DNA of 64,000 nt from assembly GCA_029448655.1 (NCBI GenBank), contig JACCLO010000011.1:3162001-3226000 (forward strand), written 5' to 3'. This DNA is from Wolfiporia cocos. Lineage: Eukaryota; Basidiomycota; Agaricomycetes; Polyporales; Phaeolaceae. The first letter of the stretch is position 1; each line of letters opens with the position of its first letter. Below, piece by piece: positions 53,920 through 64,000 of this stretch. The notes under the pieces were generated by a model, which saw nothing but the letters and a program-made list of their open reading frames with translations, searched no databases and had not been told where the DNA came from. Both the position numbers and the translations under genes were made by a program.

Positions 53920-54920
53920 ATGACCACAATAACCAGAAATCTGCCGTGGTTCATCAAGGACCTTGGCGTCTCGATCGTCGGCCAGGTAGATTGGAGGTAT
54001 TTGCTATGATAGCCGCGTTCAGCTCACAAATTTATCAGAATTGCTACGCGTCTCTGGTCGAGAATCTGGATTTTGGCGATGTCGATTGCATCAAGTATTC
54101 TCTCTCTAAAGGTCTGGGAGTGGGCATTGTCGTTGGCGGGTCCATCATGAAGGTGCCCCAGCTGCTCCTAAGTGAGTCTCCTGAATCCCGCTCTGTCCGC
54201 CCACTGACTTGCACAGTCGTTTCCGCGCGATCCGCGCGTGGCCTCTCGCTGCCGGCCTACGTGCTCGAGACGCTCTCGTACGCAATCACGCTTGCGTACT
54301 CATACCGGAACGAGTTCCCGTTCTCCACGTACGGCGAGAACCTCTTCCTCGCCCTCCAGAACGCCATCATCACTCTCCTCATCATCCACTACCCATCCTC
54401 GCGGCAGCTCGCGCACGCGCAACCCACCACCCTGCGCGTCCTCTCCGCCGCGGCGCTCATGCTCCTCACCGCGCTCGCCTTCGTCGCGCTGCCCGCCGCG
54501 GCGCTCGCGCCCCTCCAGCTCGCGACGCTCCCGCTCTCGCTCTTCTCCAAGCTCCCGCAGATCCGGCAGAACCACCGCGCGCGCAGCACGGGCCAGCTCT
54601 CCGCGTTCGCCGTCGTCGCGCAGATCGGCGGCTGCCTCGCGCGCCTCTTCACCACCGCGACAGAGGTCGGCGACCCGCTCGTCAGCGCGGGCTTCGCGCT
54701 CGCGCTCCTCCTCAACTGCGTGCTCGGCGCGCAGATGTGGATGTACTGGGGCCAGGAAGAGAAGGAGGAGCTCAGCAAGGTCAGCATTGGCCACCCTGCG
54801 GACGAGAAGCCAAGGACGCAGTGGCGCCCACCAAGCCCTCCCGTGGAGGTCGTCGTCCCTCCCGCGTCGCCGTCCACACGGCAGCCATCTGGCAGGAAGT
54901 GGGCCAGAAAAGTAGATTGA
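53920..54920 (+). CDS. MPDU1: Mannose-P-dolichol utilization defect 1 homologue (PQ-loop)
   Basis: ER membrane protein needed for use of dolichol-phosphate-mannose and -glucose in N-glycan and GPI assembly. Exons 53920-53985, 54039-54171 and 54217-54920 give 300 residues. First PQ-loop: MKVPQLLLIVSARSARGLSL. Second: LPLSLFSKLPQIRQNHRARS followed by TGQLSAF. Several hydrophobic helices lie between them, and a last helix at ALALLLNCVLGAQMWMYW. The Lys/Pro-rich tail of about 50 residues is longer than in the human protein (247 residues). Both introns are GT-AG. Convergent with the oxidoreductase gene, with 220 bp between. Confidence 0.88.
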
Positions 54921-55140
54921 CCTGTATTGCACATCGCCAGTATCTCTGGGTATGGTATGTTCCTATGTAATTGTCGATAATATGCGGGTGTCTTGGATAT
55001 ATTACTTATTTCCAATGGCTTGACACGAACATCCTTGGCTCCGTGGTTTCAGTCAGTGTTAGGTTCCTGCGCTTGAGCTGTCCTCTCTCGCTCGGCCGCC
55101 GCGGAGGCTTCACTTGCACGTCGAATACGCCAGGTCTTTG

Positions 55141-57010
55141 TCAAACAGAGTCAGCCTTAATCCAGTTCGCAACGAAATGGCGCACCAATTCGTAGGTCTT
55201 TACAGCATCCTCATAAGAACTCAATATGCTGCCATGAGCCTTGGGGTCTTTGACCGCCTCGATAAACGTCGACAATTCCGTGTAGAACGGGTCGTCCTAA
55301 ACATAATATGGTTCTTCAGAACCACGAGTGCCATCTGGATGACTCGGCGACACACACATCGGTGAAGCTGATCAATTCTACCAAACGAGAGGTTCAGTGC
55401 GTCATGTTGCGATCGACTGACAAACATACATACCTTCACCCACCAAGCCCGGTCGCCGCACCGAGAGCACGGGCGATCCGTACGGATCCACGAGCTTCAG
55501 CCGGAACCCGTCGGCATACACCTCGAACTCGGTGTCGTACGTCGTCCCTGCCGTCCGCATGCACGCTAGCTGTCAGACTGCGCCGCTCCCAGTCGCGCGC
55601 CTGCTCACCATGCAGCGCAATGACATGCGTCAGCGCGCCGACCGCGCCGCCCTTGTACTTCCACGTCGCGCTCGTCAGGCGCGGGAGCCGGCGGGCGGGC
55701 GGGACGACGCCCTCGTCGAACCGCTGCGCGGAGAGCGCCCCCGGCGCGTCGTCGTGCTCGACCGTGTGTGCGGCGACGGAGGGGAGGGAGACGTCCCCGC
55801 CGAAGTAGCGCGAGAGGTCGCCTGCGGATGCGTCAGATCGAGTCAGGTAGAGGAGAGGAGGTGAACGGCACGCGCAGAAATGGGTGGCCTGCTCGACGAT
55901 GGCTGGGGGCAGGCTCGTTATCGATGGGTCAGAACGGGGAATAGATCGACGCACGGCCGCCGGAGGACGTTTTGTCCCACCATGACTGCACGCAGATTTA
56001 GCACGGTCGCGCGCGAGGCAGGAGTAATACTCGCGAGTTTTCGGGCGTACTCGCTGTCTCGTGTCAGCGAGAATAGGGGGATGCGCGTAATCGGACGTAC
56101 TATGCCATCACGTATCTCGCGTTGGTACCCATGACCACGAGCTTGTTCTCGCGTACGATTTGCCTTCAGTGCGACGTCGTCGAGCGATGCTCAAATCCAC
56201 AGTTCTGAACTCACTTCATTCTCTGCACAGCTACGACCTCGCCATCAGCCACGCGGAGATACAAGTTGAACTCGTGCTACCTTTTGAATATCGTAGCATG
56301 TACCCCACCCCGACGAGCGTGCCCTTCTTCTGCAGTTCTGCCGCCACGCGCCAACAGGCCTCCTCCGCGCCACTACTCACCGGCTTCTCCACGAACAGAG
56401 CACATTCGGGGAATGCACTTACGAGTTGCAGCTCCAGATCCTTGCCTGGCAGATCGCTCCCCCTCACAAACGGAGGGGCGCCGACGATCGCCACCCTTCA
56501 ACAATCACCGCAAGTTTCACTAACACTGAAGTAAATATCTGACACTTATAGACCCACCTCGGCGACGCCTCCCCCGCAAGCCCGCCACTGGCAGCTGCAT
56601 CGGCGACAGAGGGAAACACCTTACACGACGCGTACGCGGCCGCGCTCGGCCCCGCGAGCTTGCCGTCGAGCGCCGCGCGCGCTCGGGTCACGTCCGGGTC
56701 GACGAGCCCGACAACGCGCAGGTCTGCGCCCAGCACCCTGCGGCGCCGCGTAAAATCAATTTCGGCTGCGACAAGCATGGCAGATTGGCGGCGACGCACT
56801 GCTCGAGACGGAGGCTCTGGTTGATTGTGGCGTGTTAGTGTCAGCGTTTGGCGCGAATATTAAATGTCACAGGCTTGCGCCGATACTGACGTGGTTCCAC
56901 GGGCCCTCGACCGATCCTACGACGGTCGTATGTGAGATTGACGATGCGTGCGATCTTGGACACGCACCAAAGTTGATCTCTCCCGCGCCGATGAGCAGGA
57001 TGTTGAACAT
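55141..57010 (-). CDS. Gfo/Idh/MocA-family oxidoreductase
   Basis: NAD(P)-dependent dehydrogenase, substrate unknown. Start ATG 57010: MFNILLIGAGEINFG is the Rossmann first strand and Gly-rich loop. Exons that join in phase: 56968-57010, 56891-56916 (26 nt), 56800-56816 (17 nt), 56558-56737, 56281-56495, 56215-56230 (16 nt), 56101-56163. Blocks: VEGPWNH, LRVVGLVDPD, VAIVGAPPF, FVEKPVSSG, GTLVGVGYMLRYSK, VRENKLVVMGTNARYV. Later segments hold WWDKTSSGG (about 55970), IVEQATHFC, DLSRYFGGDV, LTSATWKY, HVIALHG, EVYADGFRLKLVDPYG and the last exon DDPFYTELSTFIEAVKD to a TGA at 55143. The EKP motif is the typical catalytic Lys region. The joins around 55985-56060 and 55310-55420 were not resolved; an in-frame TAG precedes the last exon, so splicing or decay there needs transcript data. 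Confidence 0.8.
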
Positions 57011-57780
57011 GATATGTGCAATCAGGTCGGATCACGGCAGTGCTGCGTTAATAGCGAGGGGGCACGTGTAGACGTCTGAGTCGGGTCGCTGAGCGGGAGC
57101 GGGAAGCGGACTCCGAATGAGCATTTCGTGAATTGTCGGTGTTCTGAGCCCGGAGTGGCCGATGCGCAGTATCTGCTATGTCAAATTTGCAAGGTGCATG
57201 CGTCTACCCGGGCCCGGCAGCTTCAACGCTTGGCACACATTGTGAACAAGATGGTACGTTGCATGAGCGTTCACGACAAGCAGTAAGAGTCGAATGAATT
57301 TGACCACAGTTATATTTAGAGCGCCTTCTGAGGTGCAGTGAGGGCATACGTACCTATATATGTCAGGCTTGAGTACCGAATCTCGATCATCCGCCAGACC
57401 CTGATCAGGCAGGCCACCTGCTGCTTTCGGCGCGCGCCACATCACCCCTTCCTTGTCATCATCATAATTGCATAACGGTGACTTTGAGCTGCGTTGATTA
57501 CGTATACGACCCTATCCGCACATGCACCACGCACGAACATCCGCTTAAGGACCCTTCGCCTAAGTCCTCCGGGCCGCAATATCCCATCGTCAAACGCGAA
57601 CGCAAATATGGGCGGCTCCAACGGGTGTCCGACGCCGGAGTGGGATTATTTGACCGCGGGCGCATCAAGCATCTAGCATCTAGAACAAGCGCCTGCATTC
57701 CAGGAATCTTCCACGTGCGGGCAACGTATCGAGGCTGCTGTGTGGCTGCGCCGACTCGTCCCGCAATCGTGCTCCAGGCT
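57011..57780. other. Intergenic, no assigned gene
   Basis: Upstream of the oxidore­ductase (minus) and of the Ser-rich membrane protein gene (plus). Short open frames without motifs. The signal-peptide exon of the downstream gene may lie at its right end but was not identified with confidence. Confidence 0.35.
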
Positions 57781-57992
57781 ATGTGCTTTTCTGTCTGCTC
57801 CTCTCCACTCTGTCATTTCCCCTACTAGATGACAATGGTCCTCGTCACCAAGACATTTGGCGTTGCGGAAAAGAAGCGGGCGATGGCTGTGACGCCGTCA
57901 GTGGCCTCACGGGCGTCCTCGGCTGTGCAGGTGCAGGTGCGAGTGACTGCGTCTCTCTCGTGCATCGCCAAATGACGCGAATTTCATCCTAG

Positions 57993-59720
57993 TACGCTGC
58001 GAGACAGGCGTCGCAGGGATCGTCCTCAGGCGATTCAGGTGCTACCTCTTCTGAAACTCAAGCCGCAGCAGCGCAAACCTCGACATCGGCTACCTCCACC
58101 TCTGATAATACTGCAACCTCAAATACCGCCTCTCCGAGCAATACATCTACTTCAGTTCCATCTCGCGAGAGCGAATCTAGTAATCCGTCCACCTCGTCCA
58201 ATGCGCCGTCGAGCACTTCCACCCCTCCGCCGGCTACCGTATCGTGAGTACATCCGTTTGAATTTGCAAGTGCCCCCTGCGACGATCCAAAATCAGGTCG
58301 AGCTCTACAGATAACAGCACCTCGTCTTCGAGCGATTCGACATCGTCTTCGAGCCAAACACACACCTCGACTTCTTCCACTACGCAGTCGACGACATCAA
58401 CATCCTCGTCTTCGTCAGAGTCCTCCAGTTCTAGCCCTACGCATTCATCTTCTTCATCAACACAGTCGACATCCTCATCCACATCCTCATCCACATCCTC
58501 ATCCACATCTACATCCACATCTACATCGTCCTCACCGCCTCCGCAGACATCGAGTTCCTCATCGCCACAGTCCCCCACTCCAACATCAAGTCCAACGAGT
58601 TCATCCTCTTCGCCCTTGCCCGGGCCGACGTCGCCTAACCAGCCGACGCCTACGCCTACGCCATCCTCATCATCCACGACGCCATCAAGCAACGAGCACG
58701 AAGTCACGTCCACCTTCACGTCCGCCGTCATAGTCACCGTCAACGGGACACCAACCACGGTACGTCCACCCCCCGCACCCGCCCCCCACGCTGACCCTCC
58801 CGCAGAGCTTCTCCATCGGCGCGACGGTGATCAGCTCGAGCCAGCCGGGCACGTCGAGCTCGACGAACGCGGGGATCATCGCGGGCAGCGTCGTCGGCGT
58901 GACGGCCTTCCTCGCGCTCGCGCTCGCGATGGCGCTCTTCTACCGGCGGCACCAGGACAAGAAGCCGTTCTTCTTCCGCCGCAAGCGCCCCACGCCCCGC
59001 AACATGCTCCTCGCCGGCGAGGACATGGACGACGACCTCCCCATGCAGGGCTACCGCGACTTCCCGTCCGCCCCCTCCTCCCGCGCCGCCTCGTCCTTCA
59101 TCGCCGCCAGCCTCTCCGGCGCGCCGATGCACCCGCACATGGCCGCCGACCCCGCGCCCGCGTTCGCCGCCGCCCCGCCCGGCGCAGGTGCAGGCGTCCC
59201 CCCGCCGCCTGGCGCAGGTGCAGGCGCCCCGCCGCCCGGCGCAGGTGCAGGCGTCCCCCCGCCGGCGGGTGTCTCGCCGCCGGGCGCGGGCGAGCGGCAC
59301 ACGCCGAGCCCGTACCTCCTCGGCCTGCGCGCGTCCGAGTCGGGCTCCATCTTCCAGGAGGCGGTCTGGCCGCCGCCGCGCGCGCCGCTGATCGACCCGC
59401 TCGCGGGCACGGGCTCGTCGGACGACCTCGCGCGCATCGTCGACGACGTCATGGGCCCCACGCGCACTGCGAGTGGGGGAGGGGCAGGCGGGGGCGGGGG
59501 CGGGCACACGCGCACGCCGTCGGGCGCGCCGCTGCTCGCCGCGCCGGAGTCGCCGGGCTCGCCGGAGCGCACGCCGTGGCACAGCCCGCTGTTCGTGACG
59601 AACATGGGCGCGGAGACGGCGTCGATCATGAGCGCGGCGAGCCCGCCGCTGGGCGGCGCCGCGCGCCTGCGCCCGTCGGAGGACGAGGAGCCCGGCATAC
59701 CCATGGGCGAGGCGATCTAG
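57993..59720 (+). CDS. Ser/Thr-rich single-pass membrane protein, N-terminus unresolved
   Basis: Supported exons: about 57993-58243, 58297-58759 and 58806-59720. Visible order: an S/T/A-rich extracellular region of about 240 residues with runs of SSS and repeated ST units, a short VTVNGTPTT segment, a membrane helix (AGIIAGSVVGVTAFLALALA, about 58875-58935) followed by basic YRRHQDKK, then a cytosolic tail rich in Pro, Gly and Ala. Such layout resembles fungal Mid2/Wsc-type surface sensors and other glycosylated plasma-membrane proteins; heavy O-mannosylation is expected. The first exon with signal peptide is not fixed: a leucine-rich LFCLLLSTLSF stretch opens at 57783 but ends at a stop at 57992. 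A similar protein begins at 62.6 kb. Confidence 0.65.
58476..58530 (+). repeat. TCATCCACATCC-type coding tandem repeat
   Basis: About four 12-bp units encoding Ser-Ser-Thr-Ser, then shorter TCTACATCCACA variants, inside the ectodomain of the preceding gene. Expected to vary in length between strains. Confidence 0.8.
59181..59285 (+). repeat. GGCGCAGGTGCAGGCG coding tandem repeat
   Basis: Three to four imperfect units encoding GAGAG[VA]PPP in the cytosolic tail. GC-rich with clear unit-to-unit substitutions. Confidence 0.8.
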
Positions 59721-62529
59721 GCGCGCCCGCCGTGGGGACGCGGATCGCCTCGCGGATTTTGCCTTGCTGTCTGTCGCCCGCCGCCTCGCGGATTTTTTGT
59801 GAGTGTAGTGTAGATCTGCTTCGCCGTAGTGCTGCTATGCATGCTTCGTGGGTTTTCTCGGACCGTCAGTGTAGACGTTTTTGCTGTGTATGTAATACGC
59901 CCGGCTTGGACTCGGATAGGATAGCACGGACCCATGCACGTTTCACCCTTCATTGCTCGCGCTTTTTGTTGCGTTTCGCACGTACCCACGATACCGCTCA
60001 CTACTGACATTGACAATCTCACCATTCCGGCTTGTCGCAGCATGGTTCGACCACGGCACACTAGGCCGCTGGCTCAGGGCGCTGCGAGTGTGCATGGGGA
60101 TTCGTACTTATCACGGTGGATATGCAATTGCAAGTGCATAGCTTGTTTCGTTGTGGCGCGCGCCATGACGAGACGGATTTGCATAAGATACCGAATACTT
60201 ACCCGGGTACCAGGCCTGGCCACTGGCAGCATCATTTGGTGTGTGATCGAGCTTTGGCCAGCAGAAGGTTGTTAGGGCCTGGGCCCTCACACACATCGGG
60301 ATTGCCAACTCCTGTGCGACGTTGAGAAGGCGTATTGAACGGGTCTGGACTCAACTCCTCGACAGTGCGTTAGACAAAGTGGACCGTACACGCATATATC
60401 TCCGTGAATTTGACATAGCAGATGCCGCGCATGCTGCCTGGCCATCCCGGGTTCAGGGCATCGGCAAGTGTACCTCGGTCTCAGAGGAAAGGACATGCCC
60501 ACTCGAAGTCCGCATCCCACTCCCACTCACCGACGCCGAGTCACATTTTGCCCCGTCGGACGTCTGGAATCAATGACCGACACGTCCCGCAGCGCCGCGA
60601 TCTGTCCCGACCGCACTTCTAGGCTCATCATCCTGTTCATCGGCGCACGGAAGAGATCGACTCTGCAGCCGGTAGGTTCTCAGGATCAATCGATCACACG
60701 TCGCCGAAGTATCGGGCACAGACTGCGAGTAGCATATGAGGATATGTCGAAGGGCCACATATGGAACATGTCACGTCAGTGTCGGCGGGAAGCTTGTGGC
60801 ATCATGCTATATACCCACTCTGGGTCGTTTCACGCGCACGCGCACTGACACGACGCGCCACAGTCGACCAGAGCCCCGTCTCGATCAGTGCGCCGCAGTC
60901 AGTCTGCCACGCTCGCCCCGACGAGACGGATATATATGCGACGTCGGGGGGAAAGCATCGCCGAGGTGGTTCAGAAGCATATATCTGATGACTGCGGAGG
61001 TACGTCCTTCCCGAGGCCGTCGACGTCGATGAATCGCGGCTGTCGTCGGTGCTCCTCCGTGATCGAGGGAAGCAAGAAGTACTGTTGGAGCTGCAGCTCG
61101 CGGATGCGCTTCCCGCGCGTGTGCTGTTCGAAGAGAAAGAGAAGCCGGCGAGCGGTACCGCGGCGGGGCCCGCTATAGATCGAGCGGTGGAGAATGGAAG
61201 ACTCGTCAGGGTGTGGCATAGTTCGAGACCTTCCCCGTCGGATGGGCGGGATGATGCGCCGAGGACGCGCGAAAGGCGACGCGCGGCTTAATGAGTCGCG
61301 TCCACGTGACCGCGACGCGCGCCAGCTGCCAAGGGGTAGTGCTCTCGGGGACGGACGGGCAGTGCGCCGCAAGGTCCGGGTGGCAGTCCTGCGAGCACAT
61401 GCGCAGGGGGAGAATAGCATAGACGGCGCGGTAGATTCGTACATACGGCGCCAAGGAGAGGACAGTGAACTGTGGCTGCACCGCCACGGGCGTTGTTTCA
61501 CAACAGCTCGCGGTGAGAGACGATTTTGCGGTGCGGCACGGACCTGCCGTGATCAACTGCTCCACTCCCCAGCGTCTGCGCAGATGTATTTCGTCGTACG
61601 AGGTGGGGGCGAGTTCGCGGTCCTGACCTGGATAGGGGCAGCGAGGAACGCAGTCACCGCCTGCAAGCCGGCATTGGGAGGGGCCCACAGCCGGCGGGTC
61701 GGCGCAGCAGCGTGAGTAGAATCATGGAGGCGTGGGACGCAAGGGCCCCGACAGCTGCGGGGATGATGGAGCACGTAGATGTTGGGGAGCCTGCACCACT
61801 TACTGACAGATACAGCGAGCGGCGGTGCCTTGAGTGACGCACCACTGAGGATCGATTTGTGCACGCCGCACATGGATCAACGTGTCGCCCAGGTTAGCTG
61901 AAAGCGCAGCAAGCAGAGCGAGACGCCATTGTCCATCGCTGACGCTGGAGCTGGGAAGCATCGCAGGCCGACGCCGGGGTCGTGGCGTGACTCGCCGTGC
62001 CCCCAAACGTGTGCGAGAAGCAGCAGACAGACGCCGTGTCCCATTCGACATGCCTCTCCACGCGTGCCACTCCTATTATCGTGCGTGACACAGTCCGCGG
62101 CCCTGCGTGATGCGCGCGCATGCATTCCGCGGGGACGACCGCTGCGTACATGTGAGCAGGACAAGCGCGGTGCGCATGCCGTGCGAGAGAAGACACTGGG
62201 GCCTGCTGGATTTGCCGAGGTCGGACCACGAGAACACAGGTGGAGGCCTCCGCCAAGCTCGCACGCAGCCCGGGCTCGCGTCCCCGGCGCCACTCCTCAG
62301 CGGGCGCGATGCGATTAATATTGTGCATACCTCCCTCTGCATTGCAGCGGGCACGCAGCCGCCATTGCGCATGCTTGCGCGTAACGGCGGGATCGCGGAC
62401 TCCAGCCGCGAATCTCGGAAACCAAACGCGGATTGTCTGCGCGCCGACGCTCCGACGGCGAAAAAAGACATGTGACCGGAGCGCATGGCGGGCGGCTGCA
62501 CAGGGCGATTTCGGGGGACTCACGCCTCC
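59721..62529. other. GC-rich intergenic region
   Basis: 2.8 kb between the two Ser-rich membrane-protein genes. Many long open frames on both strands, as expected from high GC, but none has a recognisable motif or consistent splice structure. No RNA gene seen. Confidence 0.4.
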
Positions 62530-62537
62530 TTTATATA
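62530..62537 (+). promoter_or_regulatory. TATA box of the second Ser-rich gene
   Basis: TTTATATA, 46 bp upstream of the candidate ATG at 62583, in otherwise very GC-rich sequence. A short leader would follow. Confidence 0.5.
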
Positions 62538-62582
62538 GCGGGCAGGGCTCGCGGGCGCACGCCTGCCTCTGTCTGCCCGCCG

Positions 62583-64000
62583 ATGTCCTCCTCGTCCCCG
62601 CCGCCCGCAGCGAGCATGTCCTCGAGCGCAAATCCGCCCGGTGAGTGTACATAATTCGCCTTATCAAACTCGCGATAGGCTGCACCCGGCTGCGTTTCAT
62701 GCGCGTGCCGGCCGTGGCCCCACCGAGCCCTATTGGCACAGGCCTCATGCCGTATAATCCTGGCGCCGCGGATTCGCTCCGAATGCGACCTTTGTCCCCG
62801 CATGTCTACTGTTGCATCCTCCTCCGTCGAGAGCACGCACGGCATGTCGTCCTTACCGCTCAATCCGTCGCTCTCCACGCCGTCTGCGGCGCCGCCTACG
62901 TCTGGCATCTCGCTGGCTACGGGCTCTGAATCTTCCTCGGCATCTGCAGACTCTACGACCGCTCACTCTACATCGTCTTCGAGTACTGACCACACGACCT
63001 CCTCCTCCTCTTCAGATTCGTCGTCGACGAGCACAAGCACGACGCTTTCCTCGACGAGCTCATCGACACACTCATCCTCCACATCCACCTCCCCCTCCAC
63101 CTCCACCACCCCCACCTCTACCTCCTCGTCCACGACCTCGAGCACGACCTCGACCCCTCCGCCGACCCACTCGAGCTCCTCCAGTTTTTCGACCTCCAAC
63201 TCCACGCCGACCTCGACACCCCCACCCGCAAATTCGTCCTCCTCCTCAAATGGAGATACAACCGGCTCGTCGAGCAGTTCGGGGCAGTCCAGCTCCTCGT
63301 CGTCCTCCTCGACCTTCACCTCCTTCTCCACCTCCACCTCCACGCACACCAGCGTCCTTGTGTATGCCTCATCTCCCCGCGCCTATTTCCCCTTACTCAC
63401 CCCCTGGCCCTATTTATAGCACGACAAATGCCGCGGGCTCTGTCCTGACATCGACAATTACGCAACTGACGACCCAGACCGTCGGCGTCGCGACGACCGC
63501 ACACACCGACACAAGCACCTCGCACACCGGCGCGATCGTCGGCGGCGTCGTCGGCGGCGTCGGCGGGCTCCTCGTCCTCCTCGCCCTCCTCGCCCTCCTC
63601 TGCCGCCGCAGGCGCCGCGACGACTTCGACGGCAACTTCGACCCGGACCGCGTCACGGGCGCGACGCTCCCGAACGTCGACCTCGCCGGCGGAGACGACG
63701 TCGAGCCGTACACGTACACGCCCGGCGGCGCGGGCCCGATCAACGGCAACGGCACCGCCGCCGCGGGCCCGCAGTCCGCGTACGGCGGGTCCGCGGGCTC
63801 CGCGTACGGCAGCGGCGGCGCGGGGTCGGACGAGATGCGCCAGTACGCGGCGCCGGGCGCAGGCGTGCCCGCGTTCCTCGCGGGCGGGCTCGCGAGCACG
63901 CAGGGCGGCGCGCCGCCGCTGGGCTCCGCGCCGTCGCACTACTCGCAGTCGCAGTCGCAGTCGCACTACGCGGCGTCGGCGGAGCACGGCGGGTACCCGG
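62583..64000 (+). CDS. Second Ser/Thr-rich single-pass membrane protein (3' end off window)
   Basis: Candidate first exon 62583-62640 (M-S-S-S-S-P-P-P..., GTGAGT donor), an unresolved intron, then an open Ser/Thr-rich exon to 63361. Intron 63362-63419 (GTATGC...TATAG) joins in phase to the last visible exon (63420 to the window edge). The latter starts TTNAAGSVLTSTITQLTTQ, then a membrane helix (GAIVGGVVGGVGGLLVLLAL, about 63525-63595) with a CRRRRRDD stop-transfer cluster, then a Gly/Ala/Ser-rich tail ending in SQSQSQSHY repeats. The GAIVGGVVGG helix with basic stop-transfer is typical of fungal Mid2-like proteins. There is no classical signal peptide in the called first exon, so the true start may differ. 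Same overall plan as the gene ending at 59720. Confidence 0.6.

Noticed and set aside
54209..54932. Arg-rich overlapping frames on both strands
   Set aside because: Shadows of the MPDU1 last exon; only the frame with PQ-loops and helices is credible.
58234..58758. Long minus-strand frame encoding Asp/Glu/Val-rich repeats
   Set aside because: It is the antisense of the Ser/Thr (TCN/ACN) repeat exon; such antisense frames are open automatically.
58740..59704. Arg-rich and Pro/Gly-rich long frames on the minus strand
   Set aside because: GC-rich shadow frames of the cytosolic-tail exon, with no stops because of high GC.
62963..63349. Minus-strand acidic frame opposite the second Ser-rich gene
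   Set aside because: Same antisense artefact of Ser/Thr codons; no start context or motif.
1..64000. CRISPR array, prophage or bacterial operon structure
   Set aside because: No regularly spaced direct repeats, no Shine-Dalgarno-led operons; genes are intron-rich and eukaryotic.

Overview
The window looks like a chromosome segment of an Agaricomycete (mushroom-forming basidiomycete, probably a polypore-type fungus). The evidence is introns of about 47-60 nt with GTRNGY-like donors, a fungal DUF6534 seven-helix membrane protein, a fungal MACPF protein, Ty3/gypsy, Tad-like LINE and Helitron-like remnants, and Ser/Thr-rich single-pass surface proteins. The species assignment is inference; the gene families are read from the sequence. 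No prokaryotic signals, CRISPR arrays or rRNA genes were seen.

Layout. 1-3.3 kb: the AAGAB/Irc6 gene (runs off the left edge), head-to-head with an F-box gene. 3.8-12.7 kb: a nearly intact Ty3/gypsy element on the minus strand (361-bp LTRs differing at two sites, TSD AGGAT) whose Pol carries an N-terminal dUTPase domain and two in-frame TGA codons. 12.8-14.8 kb: a solo LTR (TSD GCCGT) and a protease-like plus Helitron-like coding remnant. The gypsy element and the solo LTR both sit inside that remnant. 15.2-22.1 kb: a small C2H2 zinc-finger gene with a 6.1-kb LINE (15-bp TSD) inserted at its predicted start codon. 22-28.3 kb: repeat-rich DNA, including three nested elements (LINE remnant, then a foldback DNA transposon, then a solo LTR).

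28.6-38.4 kb is a gene island: a MACPF-domain (pore-forming-protein-like) gene with a frame break, a DUF6534 membrane protein, MRT4 (ribosome assembly), deoxyhypusine hydroxylase (eIF5A maturation), an AsaB/CmcJ-type hydroxylase and QCR8 (complex III). 38.4-52.1 kb is gene-poor, with a TA-flanked MITE and two more C2H2 paralogues of the gene at 15 kb. 52.1-57.0 kb holds eIF3e, MPDU1 and a Gfo/Idh/MocA oxidoreductase built partly from microexons. 57.9-64 kb holds two Ser/Thr-rich single-pass membrane proteins; the second leaves the window.

Housekeeping genes come as tight divergent pairs (AAGAB/F-box, MRT4/DOHH, eIF3e/MPDU1) with 146-275 bp between start codons, so shared promoters are likely. 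MRT4, DOHH and eIF3e all serve translation. Everything between about 3.8 and 28.3 kb, and probably much of 38-52 kb, is transposon-driven. The transposon coding regions are unusual: eight in-frame stop codons and no frameshift in the gypsy Pol and the two LINE ORFs, which points to base-substitution decay rather than indel decay.
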